Assembly: GCF_003610895.1 (NCBI RefSeq)
Contig: NZ_MCAS01000016.1
Coordinates: forward strand, 1-64,000
Reading direction: 5' to 3'
Source: Paraburkholderia fungorum
GTDB taxonomy: Bacteria > Pseudomonadota > Gammaproteobacteria > Burkholderiales > Burkholderiaceae
Length of the DNA stretch: 64,000 nucleotides
Shown: positions 51,285-59,539 of the stretch, in pieces
Position numbering within the stretch: position 1 is the stretch's first letter
Layout of the letters: the number at the start of each line of letters is the position of its first letter
Program-made: the position numbers and the translations under genes
The notes under the pieces: model-generated
What the model saw: only the letters and a program-made list of their open reading frames with translations
The model's database searches: none
Told to the model about the DNA's origin: nothing

Positions 51285-52376
51285 CTAGAACATGTGCCGG
51301 ATGCCCAGGTTCACGCCGGCGGTTGTGCCGCTCGCTTCGTTCAGCGCGTTGTTGACGGACAGGCCCGTGTGCATCGCGCCATGGTTGGCGACGAAGCCGG
51401 CTTGCCCGTACACCACGGTGGCCTTCGAGAGCGAATATTCAACCCCGGTGGACGCGAGTATCGAATTGTTCGACGAGTTGTTGCCGTCGCGCGTGACCCA
51501 CACGCCCGCGTCGACGTTCAAGGCCGGCGTGATGCGATAGCTGGCGCCGCCTGAATAGACGCGGTCGTTGAACGAGCCCGCCACCTTGTACTGCACGTAC
51601 GAAGCCTTCACGGTCAGATTGTTGAACACGTAGCTGGCGCCCACTGCGCGGCCGTCAAATTCAACCACGCTCGGAATCGCGATCGATGCGGCGCTGCCGC
51701 CTGCGTTGCCGCTATAGAGCGCGGCATCGACGGTCAGCGAACCCAGGTGGTAACGCAGGCTCGCCGAGTACTGGCGACCCGCCTGAAAATCCCCGGCTGT
51801 GCCGCCCAGTGCCATCATCGCGCTGGCTTGCAGGCCGGCGATTTCCGGCGACGTGTATGAAATGCCGTTCGGATTGAACAGGCCGGTCACGTAGACGTTA
51901 TTCAGGTAGGTGACAAGTCCGCTGCCGAAGTACGACATCTCGCGCGGGTCGAAGTCGTACACCGCGAGAAAGAAGGGCGAGAACTGCAGGCCGGCTTTGA
52001 CCGTACCGTAGCGGCTGTCGATGCCGACCCACGCCTGGCGCCCAAATTCGTTGCCGTTCGAATTGCTGAGCGAGCCGTTGGCGATGCTGATGCCGCTTTC
52101 GATTTCGAAGATCGCGCGCATGCTGCCGCCGAGATCTTCCGCGCCGCGCATGCCGAAGCGCGAACCCGAGAGCCCGCTGTCGGTGAACGAGTATTGATGG
52201 CCGGCGCTCTGGCCGGTCGCCGGGTTGAGTGTTTTGCTGGTGTAGAGCAGCGAGCCGTCGACGATACCGTACAGCGTGACGCTGCTTTGCGCGTGAGCGC
52301 TCTGCGCGACGCCTAGCGCGCACGCGCCGACTAGTCCAAGAATGGTTCCAACCCGATTGCGATAACTTGCCTGCAT
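51285..52376 (-). CDS. outer-membrane porin (OmpC-like, Burkholderia type)
   Basis: 363 aa. The signal peptide ends SAHAQSS near residue 30; SVTLYGIVDGSLLY starts the barrel, SRFGMRGAEDLGGSMRAIFEIE is the typical second and third strand region, and the protein ends with aromatic Phe (GIRHMF), the outer-membrane sorting signal. AGGAGA lies about 8 nt before ATG 52376. Its promoter at 52631-52695 mirrors that of the liv operon, so it probably admits the substrate of that importer. Confidence 0.94.
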   Translation of the reverse strand: MQASYRNRVGTILGLVGACALGVAQSAHAQSSVTLYGIVDGSLLYTSKTLNPATGQSAGHQYSFTDSGLSGSRFGMRGAEDLGGSMRAIFEIESGISIANGSLSNSNGNEFGRQAWVGIDSRYGTVKAGLQFSPFFLAVYDFDPREMSYFGSGLVTYLNNVYVTGLFNPNGISYTSPEIAGLQASAMMALGGTAGDFQAGRQYSASLRYHLGSLTVDAALYSGNAGGSAASIAIPSVVEFDGRAVGASYVFNNLTVKASYVQYKVAGSFNDRVYSGGASYRITPALNVDAGVWVTRDGNNSSNNSILASTGVEYSLSKATVVYGQAGFVANHGAMHTGLSVNNALNEASGTTAGVNLGIRHMF

Positions 52377-52630
52377 GCTTCGTGTCTCCTGTTTATTGGA
52401 ATCGACTGAACTGGCGAAGTAATGCGTGTGCTGCAAGGCTCTGGCGATCTGTAGCGCGATGCGATTTCAATGGGCGATAAAGGGCTTGCGCAATCTGGTA
52501 AGGGATGCGAAATAATTGATCTGCTGTTGGGCGCCGCGGGTTGGGTTGCCTGGTGGGTTGTCTCCTGATTGCTGGGGCGGCGCGGCTATGGGCTCATTGA
52601 TCGCGTGCTTGCGCACAGGATGCAGGCGCA

Positions 52631-52695
52631 ATTTGGCACGACCGTTCGTTCTGTGTCAACGGGGGAAATCGCTGGTTGGACTGCAATGCAGTCCA
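52631..52695 (-). promoter_or_regulatory. porin promoter with upstream palindrome
   Basis: On the minus strand: perfect palindrome TGGACTGCA-T-TGCAGTCCA (52695-52677), then TTGACA (52659-52654), 17 nt, CCAAAT (52636-52631). The centre-to--35 distance is 27 bp against 28 in the liv promoter. The -10 sequence is identical and the spacer shares GAACG-N3-GTG. Confidence 0.65.
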
Positions 52696-52807
52696 GAATA
52701 GGGAAAATACCTGGTACCGAAGGCAAGCTTGATTTTTGCCGTAAGGCTATGTAATGGAAGGGAGTTATCGGCGTTATCCGGTTTGAATCGGCAGCTGGCT
52801 GTCTGTT

Positions 52808-52836
52808 CCGTTAGTTCTGCATTGCAGAACTAACGG
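52808..52836. promoter_or_regulatory. 29-bp perfect palindrome after the LysR gene
   Basis: Arms CCGTTAGTTCTGCA and TGCAGAACTAACGG around a single T. It contains the same TTCTGCA-W-TGCAGAA core as the other sites and starts 8 bp from the LysR stop codon. No T run follows on either strand, so a protein site is more likely than a terminator. Its centre is 136 bp (about 13 helical turns) from the porin site. Confidence 0.65.
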
Positions 52837-52843
52837 GGCTGGC

Positions 52844-53755
52844 TCAGCGTGAACCAAGCGTCTCAATCAGCATGTCGACGAATGCCTTGACCCGCGCTGT
52901 CATTTGGAGTTGTTGCGGGTACACCGCGTAAATATCGGCGCCCGGTGTGCGGTAGTCCGGCAGTACATGGATCAGGCGGCCATCGGCGAGATACTCCGCG
53001 ATATCCCATTCCGCTCGCATCAGAATGCCGTGGCCGTCCAGCGCCCACTTCACCGCGATCTCGCCGTCATTGGTGGTGAGGTTGCCGCGTACGCGAACCG
53101 TCTCGGTTTTTTCGGTCGAACCGCGTCCGCTGGTGAGACGCCATAGCCCGTAGCCGTCGTCGCCCTGACGGATGCCGATGCAGTTGTGCTGCGATAGCTC
53201 CGCCGGACTGCGCGGCGTGCGCCGTTTGGCGAAATACGCGGGCGATGCGCAAAGCAGCCGCCGGTTGGACGCAACCCGGCGTGCAATCACGCGGGCATCC
53301 GGCGGTTCGCCGAAGCGCACGCAGACATCGAAAGCGTCCTCGCTGATCGGCGGCGGGTCGACGGAGAGTTGCAACTGCACGTCCACTTCGGGAAAGCGCC
53401 GCACGAACCGCGAAATCAGCGGCGCCACGTGACTGCGGCCGAAGCCGAGCGTCGCGTTCACACGCAGCAAACCTTTGGGCGCCGCTTGCGAGCCGCCGAG
53501 CAATTGGGCCAGATCGTCCATGTCACTCAGGATGCGCCGCGCCCGGGTCAGGTAGAGCTCGCCCTCCGGCGTGAGGCTCATGCGCCGCGTGGTGCGGTTG
53601 ACGAGCGACACGCCCGCACGCGATTCCATCTGCGCCAGATGCTTGCTCACGGCCGCGGTACTCAGACCGAGTTCGCGCGCAGCCGCAGTCAAGCTGCCGC
53701 TTGCGGCAAGCGTGGAGAAGAAGGCGAGGTCGTCCGGCTGTATCGACGAGGTCAT
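52844..53755 (-). CDS. LysR-family regulator (DmlR-like)
   Basis: 303 aa. The winged helix is at residues 5-65 (LAFFSTLAASGSLTAAARELGLSTAAVSKHLAQMESRAGVSLVNRTTRRMSLT). The effector domain with PEVDVQLQLSVDPPPISEDAFDVCVRFGEPPD is typical of the DmlR/AaeR-like group. It is divergent from a D-malate/tartrate dehydrogenase gene, as dmlR is from dmlA, and a TTAAC-N5-GTTAA box lies between them. Confidence 0.9.
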   Translation of the reverse strand: MTSSIQPDDLAFFSTLAASGSLTAAARELGLSTAAVSKHLAQMESRAGVSLVNRTTRRMSLTPEGELYLTRARRILSDMDDLAQLLGGSQAAPKGLLRVNATLGFGRSHVAPLISRFVRRFPEVDVQLQLSVDPPPISEDAFDVCVRFGEPPDARVIARRVASNRRLLCASPAYFAKRRTPRSPAELSQHNCIGIRQGDDGYGLWRLTSGRGSTEKTETVRVRGNLTTNDGEIAVKWALDGHGILMRAEWDIAEYLADGRLIHVLPDYRTPGADIYAVYPQQLQMTARVKAFVDMLIETLGSR

Positions 53756-53773
53756 CTTGGGTGGAGAAATGGG

Positions 53774-53809
53774 TAGACCAATGAGTAGGCCAATGAGCGG
53801 CTCGATGAG
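53774..53809. repeat. three 12-bp tandem repeats
   Basis: Units at 53774, 53786 and 53798: TAGACCAATGAG, TAGGCCAATGAG, CGGCTCGATGAG. They lie in the LysR 5' region, just before its start on the minus strand. No function is evident. Confidence 0.6.
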
Positions 53810-53818
53810 CGCCCATTG

Positions 53819-53833
53819 TTAACTTCAGGTTAA
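53819..53833. promoter_or_regulatory. LysR-type operator box
   Basis: TTAAC-TTCAG-GTTAA, a perfect inverted repeat with T-N11-A pattern, between the divergent LysR (start 53755) and dehydrogenase (start 53916) genes. Confidence 0.6.
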
Positions 53834-53915
53834 GGATGCTTTGAGTCTAGCAGCGTTTTTGCGAGCGCTCCACGTTCTAGGATGCAGTCAATCATTCAAC
53901 ATTCAGGAGACGTCA

Positions 53916-55010
53916 GTGAAGACCTATCACATCGCAACCATCCCCGGCGACGGCATCGGCAAGGAAGTCGTGCCCGCGGGCCAGCGGGTTCTCGAAGCCA
54001 TCGCTGCGCGAAGCGACGCCTTCCAGTTCGAGTTCGAGAATTTCGCCTGGGGCGGCGATTTCTACCGCCAGCACGGCGTGATGATGCCGGCCGATGGACT
54101 GGATGCGATCCGCAACAAAGATGCCATCCTGTTTGGCTCGGCGGGCGACCCGCATATTCCCGACCACGTCACGCTCTGGGGGCTGCGCCTGAAGATCTGC
54201 CAGGGTTTCGATCAGTACGCGAACGTGCGTCCCACCCGCATCCTTCCCGGCATCGACGCGCCCTTGAAGCGCTGTGGGCCGAAGGATCTCGACTGGGTCA
54301 TCGTTCGCGAGAACTCGGAGGGTGAGTACTCCGGCGTAGGCGGACGCGCTCATCAGGGGCATCCGATCGAAGTGGCAACGGATGTTTCGATGATGACCCG
54401 CGCGGGCGTCGAGCGCATTCTTCGATTTGCGTTCCGCCTCGCCCAATCGAGGCCGCGCAAGCTGCTGACGGTGATCACCAAGAGCAACGCGCAACGCCAC
54501 GCCATGGTGATGTGGGACGAGATTGCGCTCGAAGTCTCGAAGGCGTTTCCCGACGTCAAATGGGACAAGGAGCTTGTCGACGCCGCGACCGCGCGCATGG
54601 TCAACCGTCCCGCCACGCTCGACACGATCGTCGCGACCAATCTTCACGCGGACATTCTCAGCGATCTGGCCGCGGCACTGGCCGGCAGCCTCGGCATTGC
54701 GCCGACCGCGAATCTCGACCCCGAGCGCCGCTATCCCTCGATGTTCGAACCGATTCACGGCTCCGCTTTCGACATCATGGGCAAGGGTCTCGCCAATCCG
54801 GTCGGCACGTTCTGGTCGGTGGTGATGATGCTCGATCATCTTGGCGAGACGGCCGCCGCGCAGCAATTGATGAGCGCGATCGAACGCATCACCGCTGACC
54901 CTGCGCTGCATACCGGCGACCTCGGCGGCACGGCCACGACGGTGCAGGTGACCGATGCGGTTTGCGCGATCCTCGCGGCTCAACCGGCGGCGCAGTTCAA
55001 GGCAGCCTGA
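53916..55010 (+). CDS. dmlA: tartrate/D-malate dehydrogenase (isopropylmalate dehydrogenase family)
   Basis: 364 aa from GTG 53916, with AGGAGA about 6 nt upstream. IPGDGIGKEVVPAGQRVLEA opens the fold; DWVIVRENSEGEYSGVGGR holds substrate-binding Arg, KSNAQRHAMVMWDEIALEV the catalytic Lys/Asp region, and EPIHGSAFDIMGKGLANPVGT the NAD site. The family members TtuC and DmlA decarboxylate or oxidise D-malate and tartrate with NAD and Mn2+. The divergent DmlR-like LysR and the following MFS carrier fit a small hydroxy-dicarboxylate utilisation unit. Confidence 0.9.
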   Translation: MKTYHIATIPGDGIGKEVVPAGQRVLEAIAARSDAFQFEFENFAWGGDFYRQHGVMMPADGLDAIRNKDAILFGSAGDPHIPDHVTLWGLRLKICQGFDQYANVRPTRILPGIDAPLKRCGPKDLDWVIVRENSEGEYSGVGGRAHQGHPIEVATDVSMMTRAGVERILRFAFRLAQSRPRKLLTVITKSNAQRHAMVMWDEIALEVSKAFPDVKWDKELVDAATARMVNRPATLDTIVATNLHADILSDLAAALAGSLGIAPTANLDPERRYPSMFEPIHGSAFDIMGKGLANPVGTFWSVVMMLDHLGETAAAQQLMSAIERITADPALHTGDLGGTATTVQVTDAVCAILAAQPAAQFKAA

Positions 55011-55020
55011 ACACGCACTA

Positions 55021-55048
55021 CGTCACGCGTAACGCGTCACGTGTAACG
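55021..55048. repeat. two 14-bp direct repeats
   Basis: CGTCACGCGTAACG (55021-55034) and CGTCACGTGTAACG (55035-55048), one mismatch, just after the dehydrogenase stop codon. Possibly part of a stem in the transcript between the two genes. Confidence 0.55.
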
Positions 55049-55116
55049 CACGCATCAGACAAGAACATAACGCCCGGACGAACACGTCACGGGCGATTCA
55101 AAGAATGGAGACTGGC

Positions 55117-56412
55117 ATGGCCGATGAATTGCAAGCCCGTGTGGTTCGCAAGCTGACGTGGCGCATTTTGCCCTTCGTCATGCTGCTTTACTTTGTCAGC
55201 TTTCTCGATCGCGTGAATGTCGGCTTCGCCGCGCTCACGATGAACAAGGACCTTGGCCTTTCGCCGACGATGTTCGGGCTCGGCGGCGGCATCTTCTTTC
55301 TTGGGTACTTTCTGTTCGAAGTGCCCTCGAACCTCATTCTGAACAAGGTCGGTGCGCGCATCTGGATTGCCCGCGTGATGGTGACGTGGGGACTGGTGTC
55401 GGCGGCCTCCGCGTTCGTGGTCGGGCCGAACTCGTTTTATGTGCTGCGGTTTTTGCTCGGTGTAGCGGAAGCAGGCTTCTTTCCCGGCATCATTCTTTAT
55501 CTTAGCCAGTGGTTTCCGGCGCGCCAGCGTGCCGTCGCGGCGGCTGCGTTCATGGCGGCCGCACCGTTGTCGACGGCAATCGGGTCGCCCATTTCAGGCG
55601 CCATCATGCAGATGACGACGCTGTTCGGGTTGAAGGACTGGCAATGGCTGTTCATCATCGAAGCGATTCCTGCAGTCGTGCTCGGCTTCGTGGTCTTGAA
55701 AGCACTCACCGATTCGCCGGAAAAAGCGAAGTGGCTGGCCGCGGATGAGAAGGCGTGGCTCATCGCGACCTTGCGTGAGGAACGCGCCGGACGTGAGTCG
55801 CAAGCAGGCCACGCGGCAGGCGCGCTCGCCGCGCTGCGCGACCCGCGCGTGTGGATCATGTCGATGATTTACTTCGGCACGTCCGCAGGTCTTTACACGC
55901 TCGGCTTATGGGCGCCGCTGATCATTCGGCAATTCGGCTTTAGCGCGCTCGGCACGGGCGCGTTGAATGCGATTCCCAGCGTGCTGGCCGTGATCGGCAT
56001 GGTGCTGTGGGCCCGCCATTCGGATCGCACCGGAGAGCGCACATGGCATGTGGTGATTCCGTGCGTCGCGGCAGGCGTCGGGCTCGCGTGGGCAGGCTTT
56101 GCGGATACCGTGGTTGCGGTGGTGCTCGCGCTGATTGTCGTGAACGTGGGCATTAGCGCGGCCAAGGCGCCGCTGTGGGCCATGCCGAGTACCTTTCTCT
56201 CAGGCGCCGGCGCTGCGGCCGGTATCGCGATGATCAACTCGATCGGCAATCTCGGCGGTTTCGTCGGCCCGTTTGCAATCGGCTGGCTCAAGAGCGTGAC
56301 GGGAGGATATGCCGCTGGACTCTATGTGGTGGCGGCGAGTCTCGCGGTGTCCGCCATCCTCGCTTTGGCCGTGGGCCGGCGAGGATATCGGGCGGCGCCG
56401 GCGCCGCAATGA
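55117..56412 (+). CDS. MFS transporter (anion:cation symporter / tartrate type)
   Basis: 431 aa with 12 helices. KLTWRILPFVMLLYFVSFLDRVNVGFAALTMNKDLGLS is the N-terminal signature of the ACS family that carries galactonate, tartrate, phthalate and similar acids. RFLLGVAEAGFFPGIILYLSQWFPARQRA is the helix 4-5 motif. GGAGA lies about 6-7 nt before ATG 55117, which beats ATG 55105. It follows the dehydrogenase by about 105 bp and probably imports its substrate. Confidence 0.9.
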   Translation: MADELQARVVRKLTWRILPFVMLLYFVSFLDRVNVGFAALTMNKDLGLSPTMFGLGGGIFFLGYFLFEVPSNLILNKVGARIWIARVMVTWGLVSAASAFVVGPNSFYVLRFLLGVAEAGFFPGIILYLSQWFPARQRAVAAAAFMAAAPLSTAIGSPISGAIMQMTTLFGLKDWQWLFIIEAIPAVVLGFVVLKALTDSPEKAKWLAADEKAWLIATLREERAGRESQAGHAAGALAALRDPRVWIMSMIYFGTSAGLYTLGLWAPLIIRQFGFSALGTGALNAIPSVLAVIGMVLWARHSDRTGERTWHVVIPCVAAGVGLAWAGFADTVVAVVLALIVVNVGISAAKAPLWAMPSTFLSGAGAAAGIAMINSIGNLGGFVGPFAIGWLKSVTGGYAAGLYVVAASLAVSAILALAVGRRGYRAAPAPQ

Positions 56413-57140
56413 CCTCTGCGACTGTCTGATCGGTTCTCCTATTGAAGTTGTGTCTCGCTCCCGCGCCGATTCGAGAAGGGCAACGTGCGCAAGCAGGTTG
56501 CCCTTGATCGCATGGCCGCCGGATTCGAGGTCGGCGTTGGCATGCGGTTGAGTGTGTCGGTCTCGTGACAGCCAGGTCGTGGCGGGCGCCGATATGGCTA
56601 ACCCGGAGTGACGGCGGCCGCCCTTAAGATTAATGTAATGCCTGTCGTGAACAATGGGTCGCTTATGCGGCCTGTTTTCCCTTTGTCGCGTGCAACCCGC
56701 TGCATTTGTCCGTCTTAACCGGCAACCCGTAGCCAGGTCGCGCCGTTTCGAATTTTTGCCGGCGAACATTCACGTTGGGCGGTCAATGCAATGAGCTTTT
56801 CTGCTGAGGTTTCGTCGCTCGCGCGCTTGTGTTGCATGTATCCGGTGCTGGGCGGCCTTGCGATCTGGTATTTTTCCCGCGCGGATCGTCTGTTGCAGGC
56901 GATCCTGACCCTCGAGTATTGACCCTCGGGGTCCCACCGCCGGTGCGCCATCGCGCCCGCTGAGCGGCGCTGCGCTTGCTGCGCCGCCGCAAGTTCGCCT
57001 TTCACGTCATTCTCGCGGTTTTTTTTCCCGCCGGGGCATGCCCACTTGCTCTGGCGCGACACACCCGGCCGGCCCTCCCAACACCCCGCAAACCCTTGCC
57101 CAGCAGGGCTTCATCGGGCGCTTGCCGACAACCGCCCGAG
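56413..57140. other. 730-bp region without a recognised gene
   Basis: Lies between the MFS gene and the choline operon control region. Codon usage does not support the frames on either strand. One 43-codon frame (56791-56922) has a short hydrophobic middle (LCCMYPVLGGLAIWYF) but no Shine-Dalgarno, so I do not call it a gene. A small RNA could be missed here by eye. Confidence 0.5.
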
Positions 57141-57145
57141 AGCGG

Positions 57146-57212
57146 TGTCGCATTTCCACATGTGGTTGTCGCAAATAGTCGGCTAGGCGTACTTTTTTCT
57201 GGCAACTATGTA
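57146..57212 (+). promoter_or_regulatory. AraC-type direct repeats and weak promoter before choV
   Basis: TGTCGCATTT (57146) and TGTCGCAAAT (57167) form direct repeats with a 21-bp period. A CCACATGTGG palindrome (57156-57165) lies between them. TAGGCG, 17 nt, TATGTA (57207-57212) could be a poor promoter 8 bp further, one that would need an activator. The same repeat with the same period occurs before the serine dehydratase gene at 63399. Confidence 0.6.
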
Positions 57213-57251
57213 TGCACAGCGCGGACTGATGGACGCCACGCAGCAACTATC

Positions 57252-57444
57252 TTGCATGGGACCGGAGTAAGCGCTAAAGCGCTAACTCCGGTCGACAGCT
57301 TTGCATGGGACCGGAATAAGCGCTAAAGCGCTAACTCCGGTCGACAGCTTTGCATGGGACCGGAATAAGCGCTAAAGCGCTAACTCCGGTCGACAGCTTT
57401 GCATGGGACCGGAGTAAGCGCTAAAGCGCTAACTCCGGTCGACA
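57252..57444 (+). repeat. four 49-bp tandem hairpin repeats in the choV leader
   Basis: Copies begin at 57253, 57302, 57351 and 57400, exactly 49 bp apart. Each has ACCGGAGT/ACTCCGGT arms (the copies at 57302 and 57351 have A for G in the left arm), an inner AGCGCT/AGCGCT pair, and an AA loop, so each RNA copy can fold into a 14-bp hairpin with one A-A mismatch. Each copy also holds ATG-GGA-CCG-GA(G/A)-TAA. The last copy ends 6 nt before the choV Shine-Dalgarno region. Confidence 0.9.
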
Positions 57445-57458
57445 TAGGAGAACATTCA

Positions 57459-58637
57459 ATGAATTCCCCCAAGGTCGTGGTCGAAGGGTTGTGCAAGGTG
57501 TTCGGCACCAACCCGAAACAGGCGCTCGGCATGCTGGCAGGAGGCGCCACGAAAGAAGACGTGTTCGCGCGCACCGGTCAGATTGTCGGCGTCCATAACG
57601 TATCGTTCGAAGTCAAGGAGGGCGAGATCTTCGTGCTGATGGGCCTGTCCGGCTCCGGCAAATCGACACTGATTCGCCTGATCAACCGGCTCGTCGAGCC
57701 GACCGCCGGCAAGGTGCTGATCGACGGCCGCGATGTGGCGAGCGTGCCGCGCTCGGAACTGACCGCACTGCGCCGCAAGGACATGAGCATGGTGTTCCAG
57801 TCCTTCGCCTTGATGCCTCAGCGCACGGTGCTCTCCAACGCGGCGTTTGGCCTGGAAGTGGCCGGTGTCGGCAAGAAGGAGCGCGAGAAGCGCGCCATGA
57901 CCGTGCTCGAACAGGTCGGCCTCGCGCCGTTCGCCGCCAAGTTGCCGGCCCAACTGTCCGGCGGCATGCAGCAGCGCGTGGGTCTTGCGCGGGCATTGGC
58001 CGTCAACCCGTCGCTGATGATCATGGACGAAGCGTTCTCCGCGCTCGATCCGCTCAAGCGCAAGGAAATGCAGAACGTGCTGCTCGATCTGCAACGCGAG
58101 CAACAGCGCACCATCCTCTTTGTCTCGCACGATCTGGAAGAGGCGATGCGCATCGGCACCCGGATCGCGATCATGGAAGGCGGCAAGGTCGTGCAGATCG
58201 GTACGCCGCAGGAAATCATCACCAATCCCGCCGACGATTATGTACGCGCGTTCTTCGAAGGCATCGACACCAGCCGCTATCTGACGGCGGGCGACCTGAT
58301 GCAGACGGATGCGGTGCCGCTCATGCAGCATTCGCCGCAGATCGACGCCTCGAGCGTGGCCGCGACGCTCAACGGCAGCGCCGAGTACGCGTTCGTGCTC
58401 GACGCCGAACGCAAGATTCGCGGCTTCGTGTGCCGCGACGCGATGGGCAGTGCTTCGCCGCAACTCAATCACATCGAATGCATCCGCCGCACCACGCCTC
58501 TGGACGACGTCGTTGAGCGCGTGGTAGCGAGCCGTGCGCCGCTGCCGGTCGTCGAAGCGGATGGCTCCTACTGCGGTTCGGTCAACAAGACGAACGTGCT
58601 GCACGTTCTTACGCGCCATAGAGGTTCTCATGTCTGA
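57459..58637 (+). CDS. choV: choline/glycine betaine ABC transporter ATP-binding protein
   Basis: 392 aa. Unusual N-terminal segment VEGLCKVFGTNPKQALGMLAGGATKEDVFARTGQ is typical of ProV/ChoV. Walker A GLSGSGKST, signature LSGGMQQRVGLARALA, Walker B LMIMDEAFSALDP, then a CBS-like C-terminal regulatory domain (residues about 285-385). TAGGAG lies about 8 nt before ATG 57459. A shorter CBS region than in ProV is usual for the choline systems of rhizobia and Burkholderia. The permease gene overlaps its end by 8 nt. Confidence 0.93.
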   Translation: MNSPKVVVEGLCKVFGTNPKQALGMLAGGATKEDVFARTGQIVGVHNVSFEVKEGEIFVLMGLSGSGKSTLIRLINRLVEPTAGKVLIDGRDVASVPRSELTALRRKDMSMVFQSFALMPQRTVLSNAAFGLEVAGVGKKEREKRAMTVLEQVGLAPFAAKLPAQLSGGMQQRVGLARALAVNPSLMIMDEAFSALDPLKRKEMQNVLLDLQREQQRTILFVSHDLEEAMRIGTRIAIMEGGKVVQIGTPQEIITNPADDYVRAFFEGIDTSRYLTAGDLMQTDAVPLMQHSPQIDASSVAATLNGSAEYAFVLDAERKIRGFVCRDAMGSASPQLNHIECIRRTTPLDDVVERVVASRAPLPVVEADGSYCGSVNKTNVLHVLTRHRGSHV

Positions 58638-59532
58638 AATCATTCCAATTGGCGCCTGGGTCGATCACGGCGTTCATTACCTGCTTGACCACGATGCGCA
58701 AACCTTCGACTCCATCGGCAAGGTCATCGAGAGCTTTGCCGCGCTGATCGAGCACGGCCTGCAGGCCGTGCCGATGTGGGCGTTGATGGCGTTCTTTGTC
58801 GGCGTCGGCCTGTGGCGGGTGGGCTGGCGTTTCGCGCTGTTCACGTTGCTGGCGATGCTGCTGATCTACGGCACCGGCTTCTGGGATCAGATGGTGATCA
58901 CGCTCGGTCTCACGCTCTCGTCGACCTTGATCAGCCTGCTGCTCGGCGTGCCGCTCGGCATCTGGACCGCCAAGAGCCGCACTGTCGAAACGATCGTACG
59001 CCCCGTGCTCGATCTGATGCAGACCATGCCCGCGTTCGTCTACCTGATTCCGGCGGCGATGCTGTTCGGTCTTGGCCGCGTGCCGGGGATTCTCTCCACG
59101 GTGATCTTCGCGATGCCGCCCGCCGTGCGCCTCACGTCGCTCGGGATCAAGCATGTGAATCGCGAAATCGTCGAAGCAGGGCAGGCATTCGGCTGCACGC
59201 CGCTGCAATTGCTCTACAAGGTGCAGTTTCCGAACGCGCTGCCCTCGATCATGACCGGCGTGAACCAGACCATCATGATGGCGCTCTCGATGGTGATCAT
59301 CGCCTCGATGGTGGGGGCGGGCGGTCTCGGCAACGACGTGCTGGCGAGTATTCAGCGGCTCGATATCGGTCTCGGCTTCGAAAGCGGCCTTTCGGTGGTG
59401 ATGCTGGCGATCATTCTCGACCGCATCACGGAAAGCTTCGGCCGCTCGCCGGGCACGGCGCGCGCACCGTTGCTCTCGGGTCTGCGCAGCGTCATGAAAG
59501 TGCGCCGGGCGCCGACGGCGCAGCATAGTTGA
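58630..59532 (+). CDS. choW: choline/glycine betaine ABC transporter permease
   Basis: 300 aa with about 6-7 helices. The EAA loop is in GIKHVNREIVEAGQAFGCTPLQLLYKVQFPNALPSI. An N-terminal periplasmic-like stretch (DHGVHYLLDHDAQTF) precedes the first helix. ATG 58630 is inside the end of choV. The GlxA-type regulator follows after 7 nt, so the regulator is in the same transcript. Confidence 0.93.
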   Translation: MSEIIPIGAWVDHGVHYLLDHDAQTFDSIGKVIESFAALIEHGLQAVPMWALMAFFVGVGLWRVGWRFALFTLLAMLLIYGTGFWDQMVITLGLTLSSTLISLLLGVPLGIWTAKSRTVETIVRPVLDLMQTMPAFVYLIPAAMLFGLGRVPGILSTVIFAMPPAVRLTSLGIKHVNREIVEAGQAFGCTPLQLLYKVQFPNALPSIMTGVNQTIMMALSMVIIASMVGAGGLGNDVLASIQRLDIGLGFESGLSVVMLAIILDRITESFGRSPGTARAPLLSGLRSVMKVRRAPTAQHS

Positions 59533-59539
59533 GCCGCCT

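Noticed and set aside
56715..57062. A 115-codon minus-strand frame in the gap before choV
   Set aside because: No Shine-Dalgarno, basic low-complexity translation, no signal or domain; it overlaps other equally open frames.
57399..57458. Longer choV start inside the last 49-bp repeat
   Set aside because: The frame is open, but the ATG at 57399-57404 lies in the hairpin repeat and has no Shine-Dalgarno, while ATG 57459 has TAGGAG at good spacing and begins the conserved region soon after.
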